NCBI GenBank assembly: GCA_963696875.1
Contig: CAVOLQ010000003.1
Coordinates: forward strand, 372,001 to 436,000
Reading direction: 5' to 3'
Length of the DNA stretch: 64,000 nucleotides
Source: Albibacterium sp963696875
Lineage (GTDB): Bacteria; Bacteroidota; Bacteroidia; Sphingobacteriales; Sphingobacteriaceae
The position numbers and the translations under genes were made by a program. Within the stretch, counting starts at the first letter, position 1, and each line of letters starts with the position of its first letter. Below are positions 43,335-53,272 of the stretch, piece by piece. The notes beneath the pieces are model-generated. The model was not told the origin of the DNA and ran no database searches. It worked only from the letters and a program-made list of their open reading frames with translations.

Positions 43335-46300
43335 TTATTTATTGTCCTCTAACCATTTTCTGGCATTTACAAAAGCTTCCATCCAAGGCGTCACTTCATC
43401 TTTCCTTCCTTGTGGGTAATTTGCCCAATGCCATTGAAATAAAGAGCGCTCAATATGAGGCATCATCACTAAATGGCGACCCGTTTCATCACAAAGCATT
43501 GCTGTATTGTAATCAGAACCGTTTGGATTGGCAGGATAGCTTGCATAAGCATATTTAGCGATAATATTGTATTTATCTTCAGCATATGGTAATTGGAATT
43601 TACCTTCCCCATGGGAAGCCCAAACCCCTAGGGTACTTCCTTCTAATGAAGAAAGCATCACGGAATTGCTTTTTTGGATTGTTAAAGAAATAAAACCACT
43701 CTCGTGTTTTTTACTGTCGTTATGCAACATCTTTGGCTTTTCAGAATGGTTTTTATTGATGAAACCCAGCTCTACAAAAAGTTGACAACCATTACAAACG
43801 CCTATGGAAAGGGTATCCGGGCGATTAAAGAAGTTTTCAAGAGATGTTCTTGCTTTTTCGTTATACAGAAAGCCACCGGCCCATCCCTTCGCCGAACCCA
43901 ATACATCGGAGTTAGAAAAGCCACCCGCAGCACCAATAAATTGGATATCCTCTAATGTTTCCCTTCCAGATGTTAAATCCGTCATGTGTACGTCTTTCAC
44001 ATCGAACCCTGCTAGGTACAAGGCATAGGCTAATTCGCGCTCCGAATTTGTTCCTTTTTCACGGATTACAGCCGCTTTTGGTCTTGGTTTCGAAGGATCT
44101 ATGACAGGTCTCTTTCCATCAAAATGAGTTGGGAAAGTATAATTTAAAACATGGTTTTTGTAGTTGTCAAAACGTTCTTTAGCCTTAACCGCACCGCTTT
44201 GTTTTTGATCTAATAAATAAGAAGTTTTAAACCAAACATCACGTAAGTGGTCAATATCGAATGCTAAGGAATCTGTTCCGTTTTTTACGGTTAAGTTAGA
44301 CTTAGTAGTTACGTTACCAATTTTATGATAGCTTATTCCGTTTACATCAAGAATTGTTTCTACGCTTTCATCTGCTTGAAAAACGACGGCTATATTTTCG
44401 GAGAAAAGCGCCTTTATGCTGTCTGGTTCGTCAAGAGAAGATAGGTCAATGGAAGCACCAAGGTCACGATCTGCAAAACACATTTCAAGTAAGGTAGTAA
44501 TTAATCCACCGCTTCCGACATCATGTCCTGCTTGTATTTTGTCTGCCTTAATAAGTTGTTGGAGGGTATTAAATGCATTTTTAAACTTCTCAGCATTTTT
44601 AATATCCGGTGTTTCATCTCCAATTTTATTTAAGATTTGAGCAAACGAGGAACCTCCAAGTTGGTAATTATCTCCTGAAAGGTTAATGTAATAGATCGCT
44701 CCACCATTCTTTTGTAAAACCGGTTCAACTACTTTGGTAACGTCATCGCAGTTGCCTGCCGCTGAAATAATTACCGTCCCAGGGGCAATGACTTCATCAT
44801 TCTTGTATTTTTGCTTCATGGAAAGGGAGTCCTTTCCAGTAGGAATATTAATTCCCAAATCTATTGCGAAATCTGAACATGCTTTTACAGCTTCATATAA
44901 GCGGGCATCTTCCCCTTCGTTTTTACAAGCCCACATCCAGTTGGCTGATAGCGAAACGCTCTGAAGTCCATCTTTTAAAGGCGCCCATACGATATTGGAT
45001 AGGGATTCGGCAATAGCATTTCTGCTTCCTGCTGCTGGGTCTATTAAAGCAGTTAGAGGAGAATGGCCTATAGAAGTCGCAATTCCTTCTTTCCCTTGAT
45101 AATCCAGCGCCATTACGCCAACATTATTTAAAGGAAGTTGCAAAGGTCCGGTACATTGCTGTTTAGCAACGCGGCCACCTACGCAACGGTCTACTTTGTT
45201 CGTTATCCAATCTTTAGATGCAACAGCTTCCAATTGTAATACTTGTTCTAAGTATTCATGAAGTTTTGACGCTTCGTAGTTTAGAGATTGGTATTTTCTA
45301 TCTACCGTTTGGTCTTCCATCACTACTTTTGGCGAACTACCAAACATATCACCAATCTCTAGATCCATTGGTTTAGAACCAGTGCTTTTAGACTGAATTG
45401 TAAAACGATGGTCTCCGGTAACTGTACCTACAGTATACATCGGGGCACGCTCACGTTCAGCAATTTTTTGTAGCTTGTCGATGTCTTTTTCGTGGATAAC
45501 CAATCCCATACGTTCTTGCGATTCGTTGCCAATAATTTCCTTAGCAGATAGGGTAGGGTCTCCAACTGGTAGTTTATCTAAGTCGATGTTGCCGCCAGTT
45601 TCTTCTACTAACTCGGAAAGGCAGTTAAGATGCCCGCCCGCACCATGGTCATGTATAGAAACGATGTAATTATGTTCCCTTTCAACCATACCACGAATGG
45701 TATTGGCTACTCGTTTTTGCATTTCTGGGTTAGATCGTTGAATCGCATTCAGTTCAATTCCTGAGCCAAAAGCACCTGTATCAGCAGAGGATACGGCTGC
45801 GCCGCCCATACCGATCCGGTAATTTTCACCACCTAAAATAACGATCTTATCACCTGTTTCCGGTTTTTCTTTTTGTGCTTGACTGGCTTTGCCATAGCCG
45901 ATACCACCGGCTAACATGATTACTTTATCAAATCCGAGCTTACGGTCATTTTCTTCATGTTCAAAAGTAAGCACAGATCCGGTAATTAATGGCTGTCCGA
46001 ATTTATTTCCAAAATCAGTCGCTCCGTTTGATGCTTTGATTAGGATATCGATAGGTGTTTGGTATAACCATTCTCTTTCATCCATTCCTTTTTCCCAGGG
46101 GCGATCTTCTTCTAATCTAGATAAAGCGGTCATATAAACTGCCGTACCCGCCAGCGGTAAGGATCCTTGTCCGCCCGCCAGTCTATCTCTTATTTCTCCT
46201 CCTGCACCGGTTGCCGCTCCGTTAAAAGGTTCTACAGTAGTAGGGAAGTTATGAGTTTCTGCTTTAATGGAAATAACAGATTCGAAATCAGTAGTTTTAT

Positions 46301-46997
46301 AATAGTCTGCAATATCTGCTCGTGCAGGTGCAAATTGCTGAACTATCGGACCTTTAACGAAAGCCACATTGTCTTTATAAGCGGAGACAATACCGTTTGG
46401 ATTTTCTGAAGAAGTCTTGCGAATCAGTTTGAAAAGCGATAAAGGCTTTTCCTCTCCATCGATAACGAATGTTCCATTAAAGATTTTATGGCGACAGTGT
46501 TCTGAGTTGACTTGCGAAAAACCGAATACCTCTGAATCTGTTAGTGGTCGTTCTAGCCTATCCGATAAATCATTTAAGTACGCTATTTCTTCCTCACTTA
46601 GAGATAGGCCTTCTTGCGCATTATATTGAGCGATATCGCATATCTCCAAAATAGGTTCTGGTTCAAGTTCAATGCTGAATATCTCTTGATTAAGCTCTTT
46701 ATATTTTTCTGATAACATGGGATCAAAGTCGTTGAAATCAGCTTCTACTTGCTGAAACTCTTCGATTCTGGTAATCCCTTGGATATCCATGTTCTGAGTG
46801 ATCTCTACCGCATTTGTGCTCCATGGTGTGATCATGGCAGAGCGCGGCCCAATATAAACACCAGGCAATACGGTTTCATCGCTTAATTGCGTGGCACCAA
46901 ACAGCCAGTTTAATTTAGAAATGTCAGTTGTATTCAAGCTTTGCTCTACTTGTAAAGCGAAAACCGATTTCGATGTACTTAAAAAGAAATAAATCAT
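43335..46997 (-). CDS. purL: Phosphoribosylformylglycinamidine synthase
   Basis: This is a 1,220-residue large-type PurL, an ATP- and glutamine-dependent enzyme making FGAM in de novo purine synthesis. I chose the ATG at 46997 (MIYFFLSTSKSVFALQVEQS). A -7 box (47015-47022) would put transcription start inside the 40-codon extension that reaches 47117. Visible parts are the N-terminal PurS-like region, the linker with GFSQVNSEHCRHKIFNGTF, the two AIRS-like lobes (IKAETHNFPTTVEPFNGAAT, GAGGEIRD; VGSGGLITTLLEMCFA), and the C-terminal glutaminase with GVCNGCQLFVELG, containing the nucleophile Cys. Length is normal for the fused form. Confidence 0.95.
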   Translation of the reverse strand: MIYFFLSTSKSVFALQVEQSLNTTDISKLNWLFGATQLSDETVLPGVYIGPRSAMITPWSTNAVEITQNMDIQGITRIEEFQQVEADFNDFDPMLSEKYKELNQEIFSIELEPEPILEICDIAQYNAQEGLSLSEEEIAYLNDLSDRLERPLTDSEVFGFSQVNSEHCRHKIFNGTFVIDGEEKPLSLFKLIRKTSSENPNGIVSAYKDNVAFVKGPIVQQFAPARADIADYYKTTDFESVISIKAETHNFPTTVEPFNGAATGAGGEIRDRLAGGQGSLPLAGTAVYMTALSRLEEDRPWEKGMDEREWLYQTPIDILIKASNGATDFGNKFGQPLITGSVLTFEHEENDRKLGFDKVIMLAGGIGYGKASQAQKEKPETGDKIVILGGENYRIGMGGAAVSSADTGAFGSGIELNAIQRSNPEMQKRVANTIRGMVEREHNYIVSIHDHGAGGHLNCLSELVEETGGNIDLDKLPVGDPTLSAKEIIGNESQERMGLVIHEKDIDKLQKIAERERAPMYTVGTVTGDHRFTIQSKSTGSKPMDLEIGDMFGSSPKVVMEDQTVDRKYQSLNYEASKLHEYLEQVLQLEAVASKDWITNKVDRCVGGRVAKQQCTGPLQLPLNNVGVMALDYQGKEGIATSIGHSPLTALIDPAAGSRNAIAESLSNIVWAPLKDGLQSVSLSANWMWACKNEGEDARLYEAVKACSDFAIDLGINIPTGKDSLSMKQKYKNDEVIAPGTVIISAAGNCDDVTKVVEPVLQKNGGAIYYINLSGDNYQLGGSSFAQILNKIGDETPDIKNAEKFKNAFNTLQQLIKADKIQAGHDVGSGGLITTLLEMCFADRDLGASIDLSSLDEPDSIKALFSENIAVVFQADESVETILDVNGISYHKIGNVTTKSNLTVKNGTDSLAFDIDHLRDVWFKTSYLLDQKQSGAVKAKERFDNYKNHVLNYTFPTHFDGKRPVIDPSKPRPKAAVIREKGTNSERELAYALYLAGFDVKDVHMTDLTSGRETLEDIQFIGAAGGFSNSDVLGSAKGWAGGFLYNEKARTSLENFFNRPDTLSIGVCNGCQLFVELGFINKNHSEKPKMLHNDSKKHESGFISLTIQKSNSVMLSSLEGSTLGVWASHGEGKFQLPYAEDKYNIIAKYAYASYPANPNGSDYNTAMLCDETGRHLVMMPHIERSLFQWHWANYPQGRKDEVTPWMEAFVNARKWLEDNK

Positions 46998-47014
46998 GCT
47001 ATTTTTTAAAAATA

Positions 47015-47022
47015 CAAATTTA
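47015..47022 (-). promoter_or_regulatory. -7 box of purL
   Basis: On the minus strand TAAATTTG fits TAnnTTTG. It lies 18 nt upstream of the selected purL ATG. The wider stretch 46998-47451 contains no gene I can support: it is AT-rich, and a short inverted repeat at 47433-47453 overlaps the hutG end. Confidence 0.45.
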
Positions 47023-47451
47023 GAGATTATTTGTATAGTTTCTCTTTTTAAATGGATAATATAAACACTAAAATTTGAGTGAAAGTTATTAGTCCATTTC
47101 CGAATTAAAAACAGCATTCAAAAAGCCTTTTATATTATCAGTTCTTCTCAGACGTTATTCTCCCAAACAGACAATCCTTATCTGTATGGATATATCAAAA
47201 TCTGAGGCATCACCGACTGGGGAAGACAAAGTGAAAAGTATAAATCCTTTCGAGAAAAGCCCTTTTAAGCTTAGCTGAGAATTTAAAAACAGGCTCGCTT
47301 TTTTTTTTAATTTGCCCAAGTTTTATATACACTAAGACTTCAAATAAATAACATATATATCAGATTAGCAATCAACATTTATTTTGATTAATTTAGATGT
47401 ATTCCCTATGTTACATAGTAGGTATGTAAGGAAAAGCTTAAAACTTAAGCT

Positions 47452-48438
47452 TTATAGCTTTTCTACTACCTCAAAAATTAATCTTGCGACTAATTTTGAA
47501 GTTCGATTATCTATGTCATATGCTGGATTCACTTCAGCAAAATCAACAGAAATTACTTTCTTGGTATCGAAAATTGTCGTTAAATAGTCATCGAATAAGT
47601 AATCGGGAGTTATTCCTCGAGGATTTGCGGCACTTACGCCGGGAGCAAATGCAGAAGAAAATACATCCATGTCGACGCTAAGGTATATTTCGTCTACTTC
47701 TTCACAAAAGCTTGTTATTGTTTCTTTAACCGATTCATTAGCAAATATATTAAGGTCTTTATCTAGCAAATAGGTTGAACCAGTTTTATTCGCTCTTTCA
47801 AATAATTCTTTGGTGTTTCCTGATCTTTGAATACCAATTGCCAAATAATGTAATCGTTGGTAATTCCGTTCCATTTCTTGGGTGATTTGCCATAAGCCAG
47901 TGCCAGAACTCACTCCTTCTTCGCCTGGAATACGATTATCAAAATGAGCATCAAAATTGATAACTCCAATGGTTTTCGAAGGAAACTGCCGCTTAATTCC
48001 CGTAAAATGGCCAAAGGTAATTTCATGACCACCACCTAGTAGTATTGGAAATGCGCCAGCTTCTAAGATGTGCTGAACAGCCATTGCTAATTGTTCTTGT
48101 GCATCCTCTAAGTTTCGATCCACACAAATAATATCACCGGCATCATAAAACTGAATATTTGAATGCAGAGGAAAATTTGAACATGCCTTGCGAATTTGTT
48201 CCGGAGCATTGGCCGCTCCAACCCGGCCTTTGTTTCTTCTCACGCCTTCATCACAGGCAAATCCTAGAAATACTACCGGTTTGGTTTTACCTTGTTCTTG
48301 AAAAATAAAGTTAATCTCTTTATTTAGATCAATAAACTTGATTGATTGATGCCAAAGGATTTGATTGGTATTAGTTCCATCAATTCGCCCCTCCCAATTT
48401 CGCGCATCTGCTCTTTTATAGTATTTTGGCTTGATCAT
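47452..48438 (-). CDS. hutG: Formimidoylglutamase
   Basis: This 328-residue arginase-family metallohydrolase converts N-formimidoyl-L-glutamate to glutamate and formamide, the last step of the four-enzyme histidine route. I chose MIKPKYYKRADARNWEGRID, whose ATG overlaps the hutI stop as ATGA, over a longer frame with MEKGVEN. Metal ligands are visible: GGGHEITFGHFTG, INFDAHFDNRIPGEE (Asp-x-His-x-Asp) and SVDMDVFSSAFAPGVSAAN (Asp-x-Asp). Its coupled position at the end of the hut cluster supports the specific substrate over arginine or agmatine. Confidence 0.92.
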   Translation of the reverse strand: MIKPKYYKRADARNWEGRIDGTNTNQILWHQSIKFIDLNKEINFIFQEQGKTKPVVFLGFACDEGVRRNKGRVGAANAPEQIRKACSNFPLHSNIQFYDAGDIICVDRNLEDAQEQLAMAVQHILEAGAFPILLGGGHEITFGHFTGIKRQFPSKTIGVINFDAHFDNRIPGEEGVSSGTGLWQITQEMERNYQRLHYLAIGIQRSGNTKELFERANKTGSTYLLDKDLNIFANESVKETITSFCEEVDEIYLSVDMDVFSSAFAPGVSAANPRGITPDYLFDDYLTTIFDTKKVISVDFAEVNPAYDIDNRTSKLVARLIFEVVEKL

Positions 48439-49673
48439 ATTTTCGACCCCCTTTTCCAAACGTTAACGGGCTTTAGCTGCCCCTGATTATAAAATATTTC
48501 ACGATAATCAGTACAGGCATACGTTTGCATATCGGCTAATTTTCCGACTTCCAGTACTCCCCGATCTTTCAAACCCAAAGCTTTTGCACCCCGGTAAGTA
48601 AGGCCTGCGAGCGTCTCTGCGAGGCTAAGTTTTTCAAAAGCGCCAAGTATGCATGCTTGGGTAAGAAGATCGCCCATGGGGGCTGAACCGGGGTTCCAGT
48701 CGGTTGATATGGCAACACATACTCCTGCGTCCAAAAGTCTACGGGCAGGAGAGAAGTTCATCCCTAAGCCCAAAGAAGCCCCAGGTAGTAATACAGCAAC
48801 AGTATCCGACTCTGAAAAGTGCTTGATCTCCTTTTCGCCAGAGGCTTCTAAGTGATCGGCCGATAATGCGCCATGTTTAATAGCCAATGCCGAACCGCCA
48901 GTACTGAATTGATCGGCATGAACAGTCAGGTCGAATCCGGCTGTCTTCGCTTTGCTTAAAAAATAATCAGCATGATGGACATCAAAAGCCGATTCTTCAA
49001 CAAAAATATCCATACGTCGGCTAAGGTTTTCGGCCTGGATGATTGGGAATAGTTCTGTAACAATAGATTCTAGATACTCTTTTTGATTACCATCAAAGTC
49101 TTTAGGCTTCATATGCGCGGCCAGGCAAGTGCTAATGATGTCAATATTTGTGCGCCTTCGAAAGTACTCCTTCGCTTTTTTTATTGCCCTTAAGATTTTG
49201 ACTTCTGATGCTACACTCAGACCGTAGCCACTTTTTACTTCTATTGTTGTAACACCATTTTTTGCTAGCTTTTGGGCCCGATGAAGCGTATTTTCGAACA
49301 GCTCATCTTCGGTAGCTAGTCTAGTTTGGGTAACAGAATCCCAAATCCCACCTCCCGAATTCGCTATCTCCAAATAAGATTTGCCAGCTACTCGTAGGGA
49401 ATAGTCAACAGCGCGGCTGCCTCCAAAACAAATATGGGTATGGCAATCCACGAAGCCTGGGATTAAAACACGTTCTTCTTCTATTTCTTCTCGGAGTAGC
49501 GTTGGATTTTGTTTACGAAGAGTATGATAGTCGCCGACGTCAATAATATGCCCGTTAATGTTTACAATCACTCCGCCATTTGAAATAATTACTAATTGTT
49601 CATCAGTTATTTTCCCTTTAATGGGGAGGCCGCTTAATGTTACTACCTGTGAAAATGGACCAATTAATTTCAT
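48435..49673 (-). CDS. hutI: Imidazolonepropionase
   Basis: This is a 412-residue amidohydrolase opening the imidazolone ring to N-formimidoyl-glutamate. VLIPGFVDCHTHICFGGSRA gives the His-x-His metal motif. ATEDELFENTLHRAQKLAKN and VTTIEVKSGYGLS follow, and SADHLEASGEKEIK plus STDWNPGSAPMGDLLTQACI supply the remaining His and Asp ligands. The stop overlaps the hutG start by ATGA, so the two are translationally coupled. It follows hutU after a 151-bp gap. Confidence 0.93.
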   Translation of the reverse strand: MKLIGPFSQVVTLSGLPIKGKITDEQLVIISNGGVIVNINGHIIDVGDYHTLRKQNPTLLREEIEEERVLIPGFVDCHTHICFGGSRAVDYSLRVAGKSYLEIANSGGGIWDSVTQTRLATEDELFENTLHRAQKLAKNGVTTIEVKSGYGLSVASEVKILRAIKKAKEYFRRRTNIDIISTCLAAHMKPKDFDGNQKEYLESIVTELFPIIQAENLSRRMDIFVEESAFDVHHADYFLSKAKTAGFDLTVHADQFSTGGSALAIKHGALSADHLEASGEKEIKHFSESDTVAVLLPGASLGLGMNFSPARRLLDAGVCVAISTDWNPGSAPMGDLLTQACILGAFEKLSLAETLAGLTYRGAKALGLKDRGVLEVGKLADMQTYACTDYREIFYNQGQLKPVNVWKRGSKI

Positions 49674-49824
49674 TTCATCTGTTTTTTATTTTAGTACTTT
49701 ACTTTATTAACACGTAGGAGTATTTTTTTAACACAAAGGAGTATAGTATTTTAAAGAGTCCTTTCTCTGTAGCAAAGTTCCCATATAGTTTAGAAGCTAT
49801 ATTTCCAATCCCTCTTGTATCCTA

Positions 49825-51498
49825 TTACCATATTTTCAAGTCAAACTTCTCTGCCCATTCTGTCGCTTTTTCATAGCCAGCATCCGTATGTCTAAAAATT
49901 CCCATTGCGGGATCGTTGTAAAGTACCCGTTTTAAGCATTCTTCTGCACGGTCTGTCCCATCAGCGATTACAACCATGCCTGCATGTTGCGAAAAACCAA
50001 TGCCGACACCGCCACCATGATGAAAGGATACCCAAGTTGCGCCTCCAGCGGTATTGCTCATTAGATTAAGTAGAGGCCAGTCAGATACGGCATCTGAGCC
50101 ATCAAGCATGGCTTCTGTTTCTCTGTTTGGCGAAGCTACAGAACCGCAATCAAGGTGGTCACGACCGATAACAATGGGCGCCTTTACCTTTCCCGTACGA
50201 ACTAAGTCATTGAAAATCAGTCCTGCTTTTTCTCTTTCTCCCATCCCTAGCCAACAGATTCTAGAAGGTAGGCCTTGAAATTCAACTTTCTCTTGAGCCA
50301 TTTTTAACCAATTGATAAGTTCAAGGTTTTCAGGAAATGCCTCCATGATGGCTTTGTCGGTAACATAAATATCTTCCGGGTCTCCTGATAAAGCGGCCCA
50401 GCGAAAGGGTCCTTTGCCTTCACAAAATAGCGTACGAATGTAAGCAGGAGTGAAGCCTGGAAAATTAAAAGCGTTGGCTTCGCCTCCCTGTATGGCATAT
50501 TCGCGCAAATTGTTTCCATAATCAAAAGTTACAGACCCTCGCTTCTGTAATTCGAGCATCAGGCCAACATGGCGAGCCATACTTTTTATGGCTTTGTTTT
50601 TATAGCTTTCAGGATCTCTCTTTCTAAGTTCACTCGCTTCTTCCAAACTAAATCCATTGGGAATATACCCATTAATTGGGTCATGGGCAGAAGTTTGATC
50701 AGTCAATATATCTGGAGTGATGTTATACTTTAATAATTGCTCTAACATATCACCGGCATCGCTGACCAGACCAACGGATAGGGGTTCTTTCTTTTCCATC
50801 GCTTCTTTTGCCCAGTCGATAGCTTGCTCGTAGGAATCCGTCATTTTGTCTATGTAGCGGGTGTTTAGTCGTTTTTTGATGCTTTCAGGGTTGATATCCG
50901 CGCCTAAGAACACAGCTCCAGCCATTGTAGCAGCCAGAGGTTGTGCTCCGCCCATGCCTCCTATTCCCGCCGTAACAATTAGTTTCCCTGATAAGTTCCC
51001 TTCGAATTCTTTCTTTGCACAGGCCATAAAGGTTTCATAAGTACCTTGTAATATCCCTTGGGTTCCGATATAAATCCAACTTCCCGCTGTCATTTGCCCA
51101 TACATCAACAAGTCTTTGCTTCTTAATTCATTAAAGTGATCCCAAGTTGCCCAATGAGGTACTAAATTGCTATTCGCAATCAAGACCCGTGGTGCTTGGG
51201 GATGGGAACGAACGATTCCAACGGGTTTACCGGACTGAACGAGAAGGGAATGGTCTTCATCCAATTCCAGAAGAAGCTGAATGATTTTCTGAAGGGATTC
51301 TTTATTCCTCGCTGCTTGACCAATTCCCCCATAAACCACCAATTCATCTGGATTTTCAGCAACTTCGGCATCTAAATTATTTAATAGCATCCTTAAAGGA
51401 GCCTCAGTTTGCCAACTTTTGGCGTTTAATTGAGTACCTGTAGGTGATTTATAATGAGGATGATTTGCGTATTTTTCAAGAAATTCTGAATGACTCAT
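49825..51498 (-). CDS. hutU: Urocanate hydratase
   Basis: This 557-residue, NAD+-dependent urocanase converts urocanate to imidazolonepropionate. The typical LVVYGGIGQAARN and IANSNLVPHWATWDHFNELR precede the NAD-binding IVTAGIGGMGGAQPLAATMA. FCEGKGPFRWAALSGDPEDI and RDHLDCGSVASPNRETEAML (with the conserved Cys) follow, then WVSFHHGGGVGIGFSQHAGM. Length is standard. The start codon overlaps the hutH 3' end by 23 bp, so translation is likely coupled. Confidence 0.95.
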   Translation of the reverse strand: MSHSEFLEKYANHPHYKSPTGTQLNAKSWQTEAPLRMLLNNLDAEVAENPDELVVYGGIGQAARNKESLQKIIQLLLELDEDHSLLVQSGKPVGIVRSHPQAPRVLIANSNLVPHWATWDHFNELRSKDLLMYGQMTAGSWIYIGTQGILQGTYETFMACAKKEFEGNLSGKLIVTAGIGGMGGAQPLAATMAGAVFLGADINPESIKKRLNTRYIDKMTDSYEQAIDWAKEAMEKKEPLSVGLVSDAGDMLEQLLKYNITPDILTDQTSAHDPINGYIPNGFSLEEASELRKRDPESYKNKAIKSMARHVGLMLELQKRGSVTFDYGNNLREYAIQGGEANAFNFPGFTPAYIRTLFCEGKGPFRWAALSGDPEDIYVTDKAIMEAFPENLELINWLKMAQEKVEFQGLPSRICWLGMGEREKAGLIFNDLVRTGKVKAPIVIGRDHLDCGSVASPNRETEAMLDGSDAVSDWPLLNLMSNTAGGATWVSFHHGGGVGIGFSQHAGMVVIADGTDRAEECLKRVLYNDPAMGIFRHTDAGYEKATEWAEKFDLKIW

Positions 51499-53077
51499 AA
51501 AGTTTTTCGTTTAATAAGTGATTGTTTTTCTTTGCACTTTCTTCTGCATGTTTAGCAAACCACCCTGATTTTATGAGGGATTGAAGCTTGTGTATGTCTT
51601 CAGAAAAAATGCGGTCTTCACTGGCGAATTCAACATGTTCACGTACCAATGCATGGCAATCTTCTACGATTAGAGAAGACTTTAAAGGCCGTCTAAAGTC
51701 TATGGCTTGGCTAGCATAGAGTAATTCTATCGCTAAAATATATTCCAAATTATCAATTATGCGGTTTAGTTTTCTTCCACTGATGGATCCCATGGAAACA
51801 TGGTCTTCTTGGCCAAGTGAAGTAGGGATGCTATCGGCACTGGCGGGGAAGCAATTGCTTTTGTTTTCAGAAACTAAGGCTGCGGCTGTATACTGTGGAA
51901 TCATGAAGCCGGAGTTGAGTCCAGCATCTTTAATCAAAAGTTTAGGTAAACCATATTTACCCTCTATAATTAAGTAGCTTCTACGATCAGATATGTTCCC
52001 TAGTTCCGCTGCGGCCACGGATACATAATCCAAAGCCATGGCAAGGGGTTGTCCATGAAAATTGCCTCCGCTTATGGTGTCGAAAGAGCCTAAAATTACG
52101 GGATTGTCGGTTACTGAATTGATTTCAATTTCTGTGAGTTCCTTTAGGTGCAACCAAGCGGTTCTTGAAGCTCCGTGAACTTGGGGCATGCAGCGTAGTG
52201 AATAAGGGTCTTGCACTCTTTCGCACGATTCATGAGAGTCTCTAATTTCTGAATTCTCTAAAATATTTTCTAGACGAGAAGCAACATATTGATTCCCTAG
52301 GAAAGGGCGGATTTTATGCAACCTAGAATCAAAGGGCTTGGAAGAGGCCATATAGCCTTCAAGTGTCATCGCTCCTATAATGTCGGCTGCATCTAAAGCA
52401 TTATGAAGGCGGGACAAAGCTATTATAGAATGCGCGGCAATGAACTGCGTTCCATTGATCAATGCTAAACCTTCTTTAGGACCTAATTCTAAAGGGTTAA
52501 TATAGTGTTCTTGAAGAACTTTAGCAGTTTCTATAGTTTCTTTATTATAAGTTGTTAAGTTTTTATCAGAATTATTGTTTTTTAATATTTTCCCTAGGCC
52601 GATTAAAGGTAAGAATAAATGGGCGAGAGGAGCGAGGTCTCCCGATGCACCCACTGAACCCTGCGAGGGGACCGCAGGACAAATGTCATTTTCGATCATC
52701 CAGTGGATTCTTTGGACAGTTTCTTCACGAATTCCCGAAAATCCTTGACAGAGTGCATGTAACTTAAGTATCAGCATGAGCTTTGACAGCTCTGCCGAGA
52801 TGAGCTCGCCTACACCTACGGAGTGGCTCTTTAATAGGTTATGTTGTAGTTTGGTGGTATCTTCCGAAGAAATTAAAGTATCGCAAAGAGGACCGAAGCC
52901 TGTATTTATACCGTATACTATTTTTTTTTGATCCACAATTTCATCTACATAACTGCTTGACTGCTTTACTCTTTCAAGAGCTTCATCGCAGATTACCCCT
53001 TTTATTTCTCCTTTTAAAAGGGATAAGGATTTTCTTATGCATAGGTGATCAATCCCGTAATTAAATAATTCAGACAT
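51476..53077 (-). CDS. hutH: Histidine ammonia-lyase
   Basis: This 533-residue enzyme deaminates histidine to urocanate with a self-formed MIO group. The Ala-Ser-Gly triad is visible in PSQGSVGASGDLAPLAHLFL (residues 144-146). VYGINTGFGPLCDT has the Tyr of the lid loop, with QYTAAALVSENKSNCFPASA and SIPTSLGQEDHVSMGSISGR near the C-terminus. It is first in the hutH-hutU-hutI-hutG order and has a good -7 box at 53215-53222 upstream. No HutC-type repressor is in the window. Confidence 0.95.
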   Translation of the reverse strand: MSELFNYGIDHLCIRKSLSLLKGEIKGVICDEALERVKQSSSYVDEIVDQKKIVYGINTGFGPLCDTLISSEDTTKLQHNLLKSHSVGVGELISAELSKLMLILKLHALCQGFSGIREETVQRIHWMIENDICPAVPSQGSVGASGDLAPLAHLFLPLIGLGKILKNNNSDKNLTTYNKETIETAKVLQEHYINPLELGPKEGLALINGTQFIAAHSIIALSRLHNALDAADIIGAMTLEGYMASSKPFDSRLHKIRPFLGNQYVASRLENILENSEIRDSHESCERVQDPYSLRCMPQVHGASRTAWLHLKELTEIEINSVTDNPVILGSFDTISGGNFHGQPLAMALDYVSVAAAELGNISDRRSYLIIEGKYGLPKLLIKDAGLNSGFMIPQYTAAALVSENKSNCFPASADSIPTSLGQEDHVSMGSISGRKLNRIIDNLEYILAIELLYASQAIDFRRPLKSSLIVEDCHALVREHVEFASEDRIFSEDIHKLQSLIKSGWFAKHAEESAKKNNHLLNEKLYESFRIS

Positions 53078-53214
53078 AGGTTTATTATTGTTGGTTTTAA
53101 AGGTTCAATAATTGTCCGAATGAGAGCCCTGTTATTTTCAGAGTTTGGTTTTGGTGCTACAGGATTTATTAAGGTTACAGACATTCAAAGAACCCCATTA
53201 AATGGGTGCTATTA

Positions 53215-53222
53215 CAAATATA
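53215..53222 (-). promoter_or_regulatory. -7 box of the hut operon
   Basis: On the minus strand TATATTTG fits TAnnTTTG, about 140 nt before hutH. Just downstream an ACCCATT / AATGGG hairpin lies in the leader; its role is unknown. Confidence 0.4.
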
Positions 53223-53272
53223 TCGAAATTAGGTAGCCTTTCAAAAAAGAAAGGACCATGTATTTAAATAGT

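Noticed and set aside
46998..47117. 40-codon N-terminal extension of PurL
   Set aside because: It crosses a TAAATTTG promoter box and lacks PurL-family sequence; the ATG at 46997 fits better.
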